Shown: positions 58,201-64,000 of the stretch, one piece after another | How positions within the stretch are numbered: position 1 is the first letter of the stretch | Layout: each line of letters begins with the position of its first letter | Assembly (NCBI RefSeq): GCF_029813785.1 | Contig: NZ_JARVKY010000006.1 | Location: 62,001-126,000 of the forward strand | Reading direction: 5' to 3' | Length of the DNA stretch: 64,000 nt | DNA from: Streptomyces sp. DH41 | GTDB taxonomy: Bacteria > Actinomycetota > Actinomycetes > Streptomycetales > Streptomycetaceae | Notes under the pieces: generated by a model | The model's database searches: none | The model's input: only the letters and a program-made list of their open reading frames with translations | Told to the model about the DNA's origin: nothing | Program-made: the position numbers and the translations under genes

Positions 58201-60339
58201 TCGCCACTGCTGCAGATCGCGGGGGCGGTCGAGGCCGGTGACGGCGTCGAGGCCGGGCCGGACGGGCAGGAGTTGCGGCTGCCGTTCGCGTGGAACGGCC
58301 TGGTGCTGCATGCCGTCGGCGCCTCGGCCCTGCGGGTGCGCATCGCGCGGTCCGAGCAGGACGCGTTGTCGCTGGCGGCGGCGGACGAGGCCGGCGCCCT
58401 GGTCGTGACGATGGACTCGCTGGTGTCCCGGGTGGTCTCCGCCGAACAGCTGGATTCGGCGGCGGACACCACGCGGGCCGACTCGCTTTTCCGGGTGGAG
58501 TGGACCGAACTGCTGCCGCTCCAGGGAACGGAGATCGCGCCGTCCTGGGTGCCGGTCACCACCGCCGAGGAGGTGGCCACCCTGGCCGACGACGTGGAAT
58601 CGGGCGCCCCGGCGCCGGCCCTGGCGGTCCTGGAAGCCAACGGCGGTGACGGCGACGACGCGGCGCTGGAACTGGCCACCCGGGTGCTGGAGGTTGTGCA
58701 GTGCTGGCTGGACGGACCCGGCCTGGAGGAGACACGGCTGGCCGTGGTGACCCGGGGCGCGGTGCCCGCCGGCGGGGTGGAGACGGTGACCGATCCGGCC
58801 GCGTCGGCGGTGTGGGGTCTGGTGCGCGCCGCGCAGGCCGAGAACCCCGACCGCGTCGTCCTGATCGACACCGATCCTGTCGTCACTGACCCGGTCGTCA
58901 CCGATCCGGCCGACACCGATCCGGCCGACATCGCACCGGCGGACACCGATCCGGCGGACACCGATCCGGCCGACACCGCATCGGCGGACACCGCACCGGC
59001 GGACACCGATCCGGCCGACACCGCACCGGCGGACACCGCACCGGCGGACACCGCACCGGCCGACACCGCACCGATCGAAGCGGCGGTGACCGCGCTGGGT
59101 GTGGCGCTGGCCGGCGGTGAGCCGCAGGTCGCGGTGCGTGGCACCACACTCTCCGTGCCCCGGCTCGTCCGTGCCGGTGCCCAGGACACGGGCCCGGCCA
59201 CGGCGTTCGGGCCGCAGGGGACGGTTCTGGTCTCTGGTGCCGGGTCGCTGGGCGGCCTGGTCGCCCGGCATCTGGTCACGCGGCACGGCGTACGGCATCT
59301 CGTCCTGGCCAGCCGCCGGGGCCCGGATGCCGAGGGAGTGGCGGAGCTGGTCGCCGAACTGGCCGAGCAGGGTGCGGCCGTGGAGGTCGTGTCCTGCGAC
59401 GTGTCCGACCGCGCCCAGGTCGAGGCACTCCTGGGCGCGATGTCCGACGAGCACCCCCTGCGCGGTGTCGTCCACACCGCGGGCGTGACCGACGACGGGG
59501 TCATCGCAGCGGTGACCCCGGAGCGCCTCGCGAGGGTGTTCGCACCCAAGGTGGACGCCGTACGGCACCTGGACGAGCTCACCCGCCCCCTGGCCCTGGA
59601 CCTTTTCGTCGTCTACTCGTCCGTCTCGGCGGTCTTCATGGGCGCGGGCAGCGGCAGTTACGCGGCGGCCAACGCCTACCTGGACGGCCTCATGGCCAAC
59701 CGCCGGGCGGCGGGCCTGCCGGGACTGTCGCTGGCCTGGGGCCTGTGGGAGCAGACCAGCGGCATGGCGGCGGGCACCGACGACCTCACCAAGGCGCGGA
59801 TGAACCGGCGCGGCGGCCTCCAGGCGATCACACCGGCCGAAGGCATGGAACTGTTCGACGCCGCGCTGGGCTCCGGACACGCGCAGCTGGTGCCCGCCAA
59901 GCTGGACCTGACGTCGCTGCGCACCCGGGCCGGGGACGGCGGGGGAGCCCCGCACATGCTGCGCGGCCTGGTCCGCGCCGGCCGCCAGTCCGCCCACACG
60001 GCGAGCACCGGCGACCACGGGAAGGCCCTGGCCGAACGGCTGGCCGGCCTGCCCGCCGCCGAGCAGGCGCAGGTGCTGCTCGACCTCGTCCGGGACCAGG
60101 TGGCCGCCGTACTGGGCCACAGCGCCACGTACCGGATCGACGCGGACCAGGGACTGTTCGAGGTCGGCTTCGACTCCCTCACCTCCATCGAACTGCGCAA
60201 CCGGCTCCGCGACCTCACCGAGCGCAAGCTCCCGCCCAACCTGGTCTTCGACTATCCGACGGCAGGCATGCTCGCCGCTCACCTGCACGGGCTCATGTGC
60301 GGCGAACAGGCGGCGCTTCCCGTAGCGGTCTCCGTGTGA
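49249..60339 (+). CDS. Type I PKS, extension modules 9 and 10 (RifE equivalent)
   Basis: This 3696-residue protein starts at ATG 49249, with GAGGA seven bases upstream. It opens with the docking helix MATDEKLLKYLKRVTTELHTL. Module 9 (about 31-1850): KS-AT-DH-KR-ACP with a malonyl AT. Module 10 (about 1868-3690): KS-AT-DH-KR-ACP with a methylmalonyl AT. The protein ends 50 or so residues after the last ACP Ser with no docking region and no thioesterase, which marks it as the final PKS, off-loaded by the amide synthase encoded 34 bases downstream. Two in-frame repeat expansions are present, one in the module 9 KS-AT linker and one in the module 10 KR region. The arrangement and AT order match RifE. 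Confidence 0.96.
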   Translation: MATDEKLLKYLKRVTTELHTLRKQGSSHAGEPIAIVGTACRLPGGVAGPEDLWRLVRDGRDAVSGFPEDRGWELDGLFDPDPDNPGTSYTDQGGFLQGAGLFDAGFFGISPREALAMDPQQRLLLETSWEALERAGIDPVSLKGTDVGVFSGVSSQGYGSGAGGVAPELESFTGTGVASSVASGRVSYVLGFEGPAVSVDTACSSSLVAIHLAAQALRQGECSLALAGGAMVMSTPGTFVVFSRQQGMAADGRCKAYSDGADGMGLAEGAGVVVLERLSEARERGHRVLAVIRGSAVNQDGASNGLTAPNGPSQQRVIRKALAGAGLVSADVDVVEGHGTGTALGDPIEAQALLATYGQGRDPRHPLWLGSLKSNIGHTQAAAGVSSVIKMVEALRHGIMPPTLHTQEPTTEVDWSAGAVELLNEAREWPRNGHPRRAGVSSFGISGTNAHLILEEAPAEEEAAARVAEEETPGEEAEVAGEETARAGEATAEAAIAGVVPLVVSAHSEASLAGQAGRLAAYLEAGPHAGSETGSETGPETGLDSGPHAGSDSRPHAGSEAGPHAVPLPRVAGALLSERALLRERAVILADSAQEASAGLGALARGEHAAGVVTGRASGTDGASGTGGPGKVVWVFPGQGSQRAGAGRELYDRHPVFARALDEACEQLDAFLAGWIDHPVRDVVLDRVPGSSELLKQTVFTQAGLFAVETALFRLVESWGVRPDAVIGHSIGEVAAAHAAGVLSLRDAARLVAARGRLMQALPPGGAMVAVAADETEVAGLIGDGDGVGVEVAAVNGPASVVLSGDEDAVLAAAGRLRERGRKTKRLAVSHAFHSLRMEPMLADFAAELTEVEWRAPAIPVISNVTGRLAAPDELTGPEYWAGHVRRPVRFAEGIAAAVEYGATLFVELGPGAALTSLVEETATAAGADSTCVAALRDGRPEERTLLASMAELFVRGVPVDWTSVLPRAGSRPEVVDLPTYAFDHQHYWLQTAGSVTDAASLGQVAADHPLLGAVVRLPQTDGLVFTSRLSLKAQPWLADHAVGGVVLLPGTGLVELAVRAGDEAGCGVLEELVIEAPLIVPEQGGVRVQVAVGAPGENGSRTVEIFSQRENASGDGDAWTRHATATLTSEPPARRDGFGFAAWPPAGAEPVEIGDFYGGLSGRGYGYGPAFQGLRAVWRRGDEVFAEAALPEEQRESADRFGIHPALLDAALHAGMFGTEADTADTADAADAAAQNPGQPVLPFAWNGLELHAAGASALRIRLSTAGPGAVTLEAADETGGLVVTLDSLVSRPVSADQLKQVTDSTVADSLFQVDWIEPPPAQLAPDAPTWAPVRTADDVTDLARGAEVPAIAVLEAVTADDGDGADAVLALTSRVLGVVQAWLAADGLDESRLVVATRGAVPAADGVVTDPAGAAVWGLVRAAQAENPDRITLIDTDPATEDGAVPVLGPVLAAGEPQAAVRGTALKVPRLARAGGSAPDTPRVFAPQGTVLITGGTGSLGGLVARHLVTRHGVRRLLLVSRRGPDAEGARELVAELTEQGAAVSVEACDVSDRDQTEALLARIPDEHPLRGVVHTAGVLDDGVIGALTPERLAKVFAPKADAVRHLDELTRELDLDAFVVFSSASGVFGSAGQGNYAAANAYLDGLMADRRAAGLPGLSLAWGLWEQNAGMTAHLGDADQARADRGGVLAITATEGTELFDAALVSGQALLVPIKMDLSGARAGAAAGAAVPHLLRGLVPTGRRQARAAAGKESDLPRRLSGLTEAEGEALLLDLVRTQAAVVLGHSGPDSVRADTAFNEAGFDSLTSVELRNRLREATGLKLPATLIFDYPTPQALAGYLREEFGDTATAGAPATPPAAVADPDEPIAIVGMSCRLPGGVTGPDDLWRLVSEGREGMSAFPEDRGWDLESLFDPDPESAGTSYTSQGGFVREAGLFDAGFFGISPREALAMDPQQRLLLETSWEALERAGIDPTSLKGTDVGVFSGVSSQGYGAGVTAPELEGFASTGTASSVASGRVSYVFGFEGPAVTVDTACSSSLVAMHLAAQALRQGECSMALAGGVTVMATPVSFVEFSRQRGLAGDGRCKAYADGADGTGWAEGVGLVVLERLSVARERGHTVLSVLRGSAVNQDGASNGLTAPNGPSQQRVIRKALASAGLSAADVDVVEGHGTGTALGDPIEAQALLATYGKGRDAERPLWLGSLKSNIGHTQAAAGVGSVIKMVQALRHATLPPTLHVDAPTSQVDWSAGGVELLTEAREWPRDGRPRRAGVSSFGISGTNAHLILEEAPEEEEAAAERSSAPGGVVPLVVSARSAGSLAGQAGRLAAFVEEAEADGSPLTDLAGALLTRRALQAERAVVVADSDAEALTGLRALERGENPAGLVTGKASGSGALGKVVWVFPGQGSQWARMGRELLDASPVFAERIGECAAALEPFIDWSLVDVLRGDADPGLLDRVDVLQPASFAVMVGLAAVWASVGVKPDAVLGHSQGEIAAACVSGALSLEDAARVVALRSQAIAGQLAGRGGMASVALSESEAVARLERWADRVEVAAVNGPSSVVIAGDAGALDEALEALAAEGVRVRRVAVDYASHTRHVEDIREILADTLAGIEAQQPSIPFYSTVTGEWVDQAGVLDGGYWYRNLRSQVGFGPAVAGLLDQGHGVFVEVSAHPVLVQPITEILDESNDSGTGTVVTGSLRREDGGLRRLLASMAELFVRGVTVDWSGVLPAGAASARLDLPTYAFDHQHYWLQATDAPTDATSLGLAGTDHPLLGAMVELPHSDGLVFTSRLSLKSQPWLADHRVGGVVLVPGTGLVELAVRAGDEAGCGVLEELVIEAPLVVPEHGGVRVQVAVGAPGENGARTVDVYSRREDASLRTGADAWTRHATGMLAGVPQPGAGTGGFDFAAWPPAGAQPVDVDGGYGLLTEVGYGYGPAFQGVRALWRRDDEIFAEVALPEEHREEAGRFGIHPALLDAALHSPLLQIAGAVEAGDGVEAGPDGQELRLPFAWNGLVLHAVGASALRVRIARSEQDALSLAAADEAGALVVTMDSLVSRVVSAEQLDSAADTTRADSLFRVEWTELLPLQGTEIAPSWVPVTTAEEVATLADDVESGAPAPALAVLEANGGDGDDAALELATRVLEVVQCWLDGPGLEETRLAVVTRGAVPAGGVETVTDPAASAVWGLVRAAQAENPDRVVLIDTDPVVTDPVVTDPADTDPADIAPADTDPADTDPADTASADTAPADTDPADTAPADTAPADTAPADTAPIEAAVTALGVALAGGEPQVAVRGTTLSVPRLVRAGAQDTGPATAFGPQGTVLVSGAGSLGGLVARHLVTRHGVRHLVLASRRGPDAEGVAELVAELAEQGAAVEVVSCDVSDRAQVEALLGAMSDEHPLRGVVHTAGVTDDGVIAAVTPERLARVFAPKVDAVRHLDELTRPLALDLFVVYSSVSAVFMGAGSGSYAAANAYLDGLMANRRAAGLPGLSLAWGLWEQTSGMAAGTDDLTKARMNRRGGLQAITPAEGMELFDAALGSGHAQLVPAKLDLTSLRTRAGDGGGAPHMLRGLVRAGRQSAHTASTGDHGKALAERLAGLPAAEQAQVLLDLVRDQVAAVLGHSATYRIDADQGLFEVGFDSLTSIELRNRLRDLTERKLPPNLVFDYPTAGMLAAHLHGLMCGEQAALPVAVSV
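50827..50945 (+). repeat. In-frame tandem repeats in the KS-AT linker of module 9
   Basis: The 17-bp segment CCGCACGCCGGATCGGA recurs at 50827, 50887 and 50911, with 12-bp GGATCGGAAACC-type copies between the first two. They encode a Gly/Ser/Glu/Pro-rich stretch (GSETGSETGPETGLDSG) that no other module has at this position. It is preceded by a Glu/Ala-rich insertion. The frame is kept, so the linker is longer and probably disordered. Confidence 0.85.
52181..52623 (+). repeat. Near-identical AT-end/DH block, module 9 copy
   Basis: This is the partner of 29764-30208. The upstream AT is malonyl type and unrelated at base level to the module 5 AT, so identity begins at the AT-DH seam (GACCTGCCGACGTACGCC) and ends just after CACGCCACC. 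The pattern shows that the DH or the AT of module 9 was exchanged by recombination at the conserved seam. Confidence 0.85.
54850..60300 (+). other. PKS module 10: KS, AT (methylmalonyl), DH, KR, ACP; terminal module
   Basis: KS Cys2039. AT Ser2494 in GHSQGE with YASH. Its front motif reads SQWARMG, with Arg for the usual Gly. DH has HRVGGVVLVP (His2807), YGPAFQG and [10 protein letters not shown] (Asp2980). KR has VSGAGSLG, TDD in the LDD position and SYAAAN. A 70-residue pentapeptide repeat sits in the structural half of the KR. ACP Ser3643. Predicted result is a methyl-branched alpha,beta-unsaturated thioester, the substrate for macrolactam closure. Confidence 0.9.
58870..59079 (+). repeat. 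15-bp tandem repeat, 14 units, encoding a pentapeptide array in module 10 KR
   Basis: Fourteen consecutive 15-base units encode pentapeptides of the form T-(D/A)-P-A-D (first copies TDPVV, last TAPIE). They lie between LIDTD and EAAVTALGVALAGGEPQ, in the structural subdomain of the module 10 KR. Other modules have only a short variable loop there (module 8 shows a brief Pro/Ala/Asp expansion). The array keeps frame and looks like a replication-slippage expansion. Confidence 0.93.
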
Positions 60340-60373
60340 AGCGGCGATCCCCCCACGAGAGAAGGTGACGAGA

Positions 60374-61153
60374 GTGTTCGACGTGGACAGGTACCTGGCG
60401 CGCATCGGCTGTGCCGGTGACACCGGTGTGGACATCGCGACGCTGCGGAAGCTGCACAGGAACCACCTCATGGCGATCCCGTACAACGGCGCCACCCAGG
60501 ACTTCAGTGACGGCGTGCGGCTCGTCGAACTCGACGAGGACGCCACGTTCGAGACGTGCGTCGTCCAGGGGCGGGGCGGCACCTGCTTCCAGCTGAACCG
60601 GCTGTTCGCCCGGCTCCTGACGGAACTGGGCTACGACGTCACACTCCTGGCGGCCAGCACCGCCGAGGGGTGGGAGGCGTCCGGGCTCGACGTGGAGCAC
60701 ATGTTCAACCGCGTCGCCCTGGACGGCGCCGACCGGCTCGTGGACGTCGGCTACCCCGGCCCCTCCTACACGGAGCCCCTGCTGGTCTCCGACGAGGTGC
60801 AGAGCCAGTACGGAAGCCAGTACCGCCTTGTCGACCGCGGTTCCAGGACCGCTCTACAGCGCAGGGGAAGGATCACGCGGTGGAGCGTCGTCTACACCTT
60901 CACGCTACAGGCCCGGCAGTGGAGCGACTGGAAGGAAATGGAGGAGTTCCTCGCCCGGGAGATCGCCGCGGACACCGCACCTCAGGACGGCCGGAAGATC
61001 CTGTGCGGCCGGGCCTTCGGAAACGGTCAGGCCGTCCTGAAGGGACGCCGGTACCTGACGGTCCGTGACGGCCGCGAGGAGACGCGCACGATCACGGACG
61101 ACGACGAGCACCAGCGGCTGGTCTCCCACCTGCTGTCCGACGAATTCAGCTGA
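60374..61153 (+). CDS. rifF: Amide synthase (arylamine N-acetyltransferase fold), macrolactam-forming chain release
   Basis: I choose GTG 60374, because AGAAGG lies eight bases upstream and MFDVDRYLARIG is the usual start of this family. GTG 60365 is an in-frame alternative. The protein has 259 residues, the length of RifF-type enzymes. The NAT catalytic triad is visible: Cys71 in RGGTCFQLN, His109 in VEHMFNRV and Asp124 in LVDVGYPG. The enzyme takes the finished polyketide from the last ACP as a thioester on Cys71 and joins it to the aromatic amine of the AHBA unit. It lies 34 bases after the terminal PKS gene, which has no thioesterase. This is the defining gene of ansamycin clusters and confirms an amine-bearing aryl starter. 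Confidence 0.95.
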   Translation: MFDVDRYLARIGCAGDTGVDIATLRKLHRNHLMAIPYNGATQDFSDGVRLVELDEDATFETCVVQGRGGTCFQLNRLFARLLTELGYDVTLLAASTAEGWEASGLDVEHMFNRVALDGADRLVDVGYPGPSYTEPLLVSDEVQSQYGSQYRLVDRGSRTALQRRGRITRWSVVYTFTLQARQWSDWKEMEEFLAREIAADTAPQDGRKILCGRAFGNGQAVLKGRRYLTVRDGREETRTITDDDEHQRLVSHLLSDEFS

Positions 61154-61215
61154 ACCGCACTCCTGTCACCCAGCAGCGCTCCGGTCAAACGAGTTGGCAC
61201 CAGAAAGGGAAGAAG

Positions 61216-62559
61216 ATGGCGAAGGAATCAGCCGATGTGGTCGTGATCGGCGGAGGGCCGGCCGGTTCGGTCTGCGCCTACGTGCTGGCCAAGCAGGGGC
61301 ACTCCGTGGTGCTCCTGGAGAAGGAGCGCGACTCCCGGTTCCACATCGGCGAGTCCCTGCTGCCGTACATGATGGGCCTGTTCGAGCGGATCGGGCTGCG
61401 GGAGACGGTCGCCGCCCAGGGGTATGTGCCCAAGTTCGGCGGCGAGTTCATCGACCCGACCGAGAAGAAGTTCTTCGAGGGCGTCTTCCGCGCGGACTTC
61501 ACCAAGCAGGGTGTGGGCCGGCACGACAACGCCTTCCAGGTGGAGCGCGCCAAGTTCGACCGGATGCTCACCGAGCAGGCCGAGGCCGCCGGCGCGCGTG
61601 TCCTGCTCGGCGCGAACGTGAACGAGCTGCTCATGGACGGTGACCGGATGGTCGGCGCCCGTTACGAGCGCGACGGTGAGACGCACGAGGTGCGCGCCGC
61701 CTACGTCGTCGACGCCAGCGGCCGCTCGGGGCGGATCGCCCACCGCTTCGGGCTGCGCAAGACCCTGGAGAAGCTCCGCATGGTCGCCGTGTTCCGCCAC
61801 TACAGCGGCCTCGACGAGCGCCACAACCCCGGTGTCGAGGGCGACATCCAGGTCGCCGCCCACGACGACGGCTGGGTCTGGGCGATCCCGCTGACCAAGG
61901 ACACCATCAGCGTGGGCACGGTCATGCCGCGCGACGTGCTGCGCGGGTCGACCACGGAGGAGCGGTTCGACGAGCACCTGGCCCGGGTGCCGAGGATCGT
62001 CGAGCGTCTGACCGGCACCAGCCCCTCCATGGACCTCAAGGTCGAGACCGACTACTGCTACCACGCCGACACGGTCACCGGCCCCGGCTGGCTCATGGTC
62101 GGCGACGCCGGCTGCTTCGGCGACCCCATGTTCTCCGGCGGCGTCCTGGTGGCGACGGCCACCGCCGTCCGAGCCGCCGAGACGCTCGGCGAGATACTGG
62201 CCGACCCGTCGGCCGAGGACCACCGGCTGGAGCGGTACTCCAACTACTTCAAGACCGGCTACGACACCTACATCCGGCTCATCCACGCCTACTACGACGG
62301 CGAACTGGTCGCCATGGCCGCCGACGCCGCCCGCTCCACCGACCGTGAAACCCTGGAGAAGTACCTCATGCGCCTCATCGGGGGCGACTTCTGGAGCGAG
62401 CACAACTCGGTGGCGCAGGAGATGCGGCGCCGCAAGGAGTGGGACACGTTCGAGCCGTTCCAGCGGGTCTACGGCTGCCCGTCCTATCCGCACCTGGACG
62501 AGCTCGACCGCAAGGAGCGGTCCGAGGCCCGCGTCCGCCGGGTGACGGCGGGCCGGTAG
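61216..62559 (+). CDS. Flavin-dependent halogenase-family enzyme (FAD tailoring enzyme)
   Basis: This 447-residue protein starts at ATG 61216, after a GGGAAG ribosome site. N-terminal FAD-binding motif VVVIGGGPAGS is followed by RFHIGESLLPYMMG. Three halogenase-family hallmarks are present: a Lys in VPKFGGEF (Lys73) at the position of the catalytic lysine, GWVWAIP (the WxWxIP motif, Trp220/Trp222), and FGDPMFSGG (F301xxPxxSxG309). The pattern is nearest to halogenases acting on phenols or carrier-bound substrates, not tryptophan. Such enzymes need FADH2 from a separate reductase. Some relatives are hydroxylases or reductases, so chlorination is not certain. It sits between the amide synthase and aminoDHQ synthase genes, where the rifamycin cluster has the aromatic hydroxylase Rif-Orf19. 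Confidence 0.88.
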   Translation: MAKESADVVVIGGGPAGSVCAYVLAKQGHSVVLLEKERDSRFHIGESLLPYMMGLFERIGLRETVAAQGYVPKFGGEFIDPTEKKFFEGVFRADFTKQGVGRHDNAFQVERAKFDRMLTEQAEAAGARVLLGANVNELLMDGDRMVGARYERDGETHEVRAAYVVDASGRSGRIAHRFGLRKTLEKLRMVAVFRHYSGLDERHNPGVEGDIQVAAHDDGWVWAIPLTKDTISVGTVMPRDVLRGSTTEERFDEHLARVPRIVERLTGTSPSMDLKVETDYCYHADTVTGPGWLMVGDAGCFGDPMFSGGVLVATATAVRAAETLGEILADPSAEDHRLERYSNYFKTGYDTYIRLIHAYYDGELVAMAADAARSTDRETLEKYLMRLIGGDFWSEHNSVAQEMRRRKEWDTFEPFQRVYGCPSYPHLDELDRKERSEARVRRVTAGR

Positions 62560-62566
62560 GAACGTC

Positions 62567-63658
62567 ATGGCATCCATTCCGCTGCGCCTGAGAGACCACG
62601 CGTACGACATCCACATCGGTCCCGGGGTACGTAGATCGCTCGCCGAGGTCGTCGGGCGGCTGGGCGCCGCACGGGCGGTCGTCGTGTCGGCCCGCCCGCC
62701 GGAATGGGTGCCCGACACCGGCGTGGAGACCCTGCTGCTGCCGGCCCGCGACGGGGAGCAGGCCAAGACCCTCGGCACGGTGGAGAGGCTGTGCGGCGAG
62801 TTCGTACGCTTCGGGCTCACCCGGTCCGACGTCGTCGTCTCCTGCGGCGGCGGAACGACCACCGACATGGTCGGACTCGCCGCCGCCCTCTACCACCGGG
62901 GCGTCGCGGTCGTGCACCTGCCCACCTCGCTGCTGGCCCAGGTGGACGCGAGCGTCGGCGGGAAGACGGCGGTGAACCTGCCCGCGGGGAAGAACCTCGT
63001 CGGCGCCTACTGGCAGCCGAGCGCGGTCCTGTGCGACACGGACTACCTGTCCACCCTGCCGCCGCGCGAGATGCTCAACGGCTACGGCGAGATAGCCCGC
63101 TGCCACTTCATCGGCGCTCCGAACCTGCGCGCACTGCCGCCGGCGGACCAGATCGCGGCGAGCGTGGCCCTCAAGGCCCGCATCGTGGAGGCCGACGAGC
63201 GGGACACCGGCCTGCGGCACATCCTCAACTACGGCCACACACTGGGCCACGCGCTGGAGAAGGCGACCGGGTTCGCCCTGCGCCACGGCGAGGCGGTGGC
63301 CGTCGGAACGGTCTTCGCGGGCCGCCTCGCCGGCGCCCTCGGCCGGATCGACGAGGCACGGGTGGCCGAGCACCGGGACGTCGTCCGCTCCTACGGGCTG
63401 CCCGCCGCGCTGCCCGCCGAGACCGGGACCGAGTCCGGGACCGGGACCGCGGACCTCGTGCGGCTGATGGGACACGACAAGAAGGCGGTCAGCGGACTCA
63501 CCTTCGTCCTCGACGGGCCGAAGGGCGCGGAACTGGTGGAGGACGCACCGCCCGAGGTGGTCACGCGCGTCCTCGACGGGATGCCCCGGGTGCCCCTGGC
63601 GGAGCTCGTCGGTGCCGCCGCGCCCGTCACCGCCACGTCGGACACGGCACGCTCATGA
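62567..63658 (+). CDS. rifG: Aminodehydroquinate synthase (AHBA pathway)
   Basis: This 363-residue member of the dehydroquinate synthase family starts at ATG 62567, seven bases after the previous stop, with AGGAA just upstream. Visible motifs are the NAD-binding SCGGGTTTDMVGLAAALYHRG and the substrate loop DASVGGKTAVN. The metal ligands are in NGYGEIAR (Glu), YGHTLGHALE (His) and RHGEAVAVG (His). In an ansamycin cluster this enzyme converts aminoDAHP to 5-deoxy-5-amino-3-dehydroquinate, the second committed step to AHBA. A housekeeping DHQ synthase role is possible from the fold alone. The downstream neighbour, a class II DAHP synthase overlapping by four bases, and the upstream ansamycin genes favour the amino pathway. 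Confidence 0.92.
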   Translation: MASIPLRLRDHAYDIHIGPGVRRSLAEVVGRLGAARAVVVSARPPEWVPDTGVETLLLPARDGEQAKTLGTVERLCGEFVRFGLTRSDVVVSCGGGTTTDMVGLAAALYHRGVAVVHLPTSLLAQVDASVGGKTAVNLPAGKNLVGAYWQPSAVLCDTDYLSTLPPREMLNGYGEIARCHFIGAPNLRALPPADQIAASVALKARIVEADERDTGLRHILNYGHTLGHALEKATGFALRHGEAVAVGTVFAGRLAGALGRIDEARVAEHRDVVRSYGLPAALPAETGTESGTGTADLVRLMGHDKKAVSGLTFVLDGPKGAELVEDAPPEVVTRVLDGMPRVPLAELVGAAAPVTATSDTARS

Positions 63659-64000
63659 GGCAGCCGACCCAGTGGCCGACCGACGCCGGCGACCCGGCAC
63701 TCCCCGAAGACCCGATCCCCACCCGCGACCCCACCCCCATCGACGATCCCGTTGCCATCGACGACCCCACCCCCATCGACGACCTCACCTTCGTCCAAGA
63801 CCAAGCCCCCATCGACGACCTCACCCTCGTCCAAGACCGGGCCCCCATCGACGACCGGACCCCCAACGACGACCGGACCCCCAACGACGACCGGGCCCTC
63901 ACCGACGACCGGGCCGGCGCCGCCGGTCAGGTCGGCCGGAGGCTCGCCGGCAGGCTGGCGGACGCCCTCGGCCGGCCCGCCGCGCAGCAGCCGCACTGGC
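63655..64000 (+). CDS. rifH: AminoDAHP synthase (class II DAHP synthase), N-terminal part, cut by right edge
   Basis: ATG 63655 overlaps the stop of the aminoDHQ synthase gene (ATGA), and the frame stays open to the window end, giving 115 residues. The last visible residues (RLAGRLADALGRPAAQQPHW) match the start of plant-type/class II DAHP synthases, where AAQQPxW is a conserved opening. The expected role is condensation of an aminotetrose phosphate with phosphoenolpyruvate to aminoDAHP, the first step to AHBA. Unusually, residues 27-86 are an array of ten hexapeptides rich in Asp-Asp that class II enzymes normally lack. It is possible that translation really starts downstream of the repeat, but I see no better start before the conserved segment. 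Confidence 0.8.
   Translation, partial: MRQPTQWPTDAGDPALPEDPIPTRDPTPIDDPVAIDDPTPIDDLTFVQDQAPIDDLTLVQDRAPIDDRTPNDDRTPNDDRALTDDRAGAAGQVGRRLAGRLADALGRPAAQQPHW
63733..63912 (+). repeat. 18-bp in-frame tandem repeat, ten hexapeptide units
   Basis: Ten consecutive 18-base units encode hexapeptides such as TPIDDP, APIDDL, APIDDR, TPNDDR and ALTDDR, with two TFVQDQ/TLVQDR variants. Two adjacent TPNDDR units are nearly identical at base level. The array fills residues 27-86 of the aminoDAHP synthase homologue and is acidic and likely disordered. Confidence 0.92.

Noticed and set aside
60180..60339. Possible thioesterase at the end of the last PKS
   Set aside because: The protein ends shortly after the last ACP. 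No GxSxG alpha/beta-hydrolase region exists, and the adjacent amide synthase performs release.
63391..63996. Minus-strand Gly/Val/Asp repeat protein at the right edge
   Set aside because: It is the antisense reading of the 18-bp repeat in the aminoDAHP synthase start and of the aminoDHQ synthase end. Repetition alone creates the open frame.

Overview
High-GC, codon-biased actinomycete DNA, most likely Streptomyces. The window covers the core of a rifamycin-type (naphthalenic) ansamycin gene cluster. Every gene I support is on the + strand.

Layout. (1) 2-1917: two overlapping Gfo/Idh/MocA oxidoreductases, the first cut by the left edge and the second lacking the family's catalytic Lys and His. 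(2) 2090-2653: NADPH-dependent FMN reductase. (3) 2654-3141: the only long non-coding stretch, with a 20-bp-stem terminator hairpin followed by two sets of short direct repeats and small palindromes, probably the control region of the downstream operon. (4) 3142-4335: cytochrome P450. (5) 4367-60339: five type I polyketide synthase genes with a CoA-ligase-type loading module and ten extension modules, split 3+2+2+1+2. (6) 60374-61153: arylamine N-acetyltransferase-fold amide synthase (RifF type), which replaces a thioesterase. (7) 61216-62559: flavin-dependent halogenase-family enzyme. (8) 62567-63658: aminodehydroquinate synthase (RifG type). (9) 63655-64000: start of an aminoDAHP synthase (RifH type) with a repetitive N-terminal extension, cut by the right edge.

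How it works together. RifH- and RifG-type enzymes begin the aminoshikimate route to 3-amino-5-hydroxybenzoate (AHBA). The loading ligase activates AHBA, and the ten modules extend it. From AT motifs (GHSQG/YASH for methylmalonyl, HAFH for malonyl) the extender order is P-A-P-P-P-P-P-P-A-P (P propionate, A acetate), the same order as the rifamycin PKS. Module 1 has an active KR and a broken DH, module 2 has no KR, and module 3 has a KR that has lost its catalytic Tyr. This leaves the keto groups needed for naphthalene ring closure. The chain is released as a macrolactam by the amide synthase, and the P450, halogenase-like flavoprotein and oxidoreductases are candidate tailoring enzymes. The carbon skeleton is therefore predicted to be rifamycin/streptovaricin/chaxamycin-like. 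The exact product cannot be named from this window.

The most unusual points are a halogenase-type flavoprotein sitting between the amide synthase and aminoDHQ synthase genes, in-frame tandem repeats inside biosynthetic enzymes (KR linker of module 10, KS-AT linker of module 9, N-terminus of the RifH homologue), strong recombinational homogenisation among modules with sharp seams, and a non-catalytic-looking oxidoreductase paralogue.
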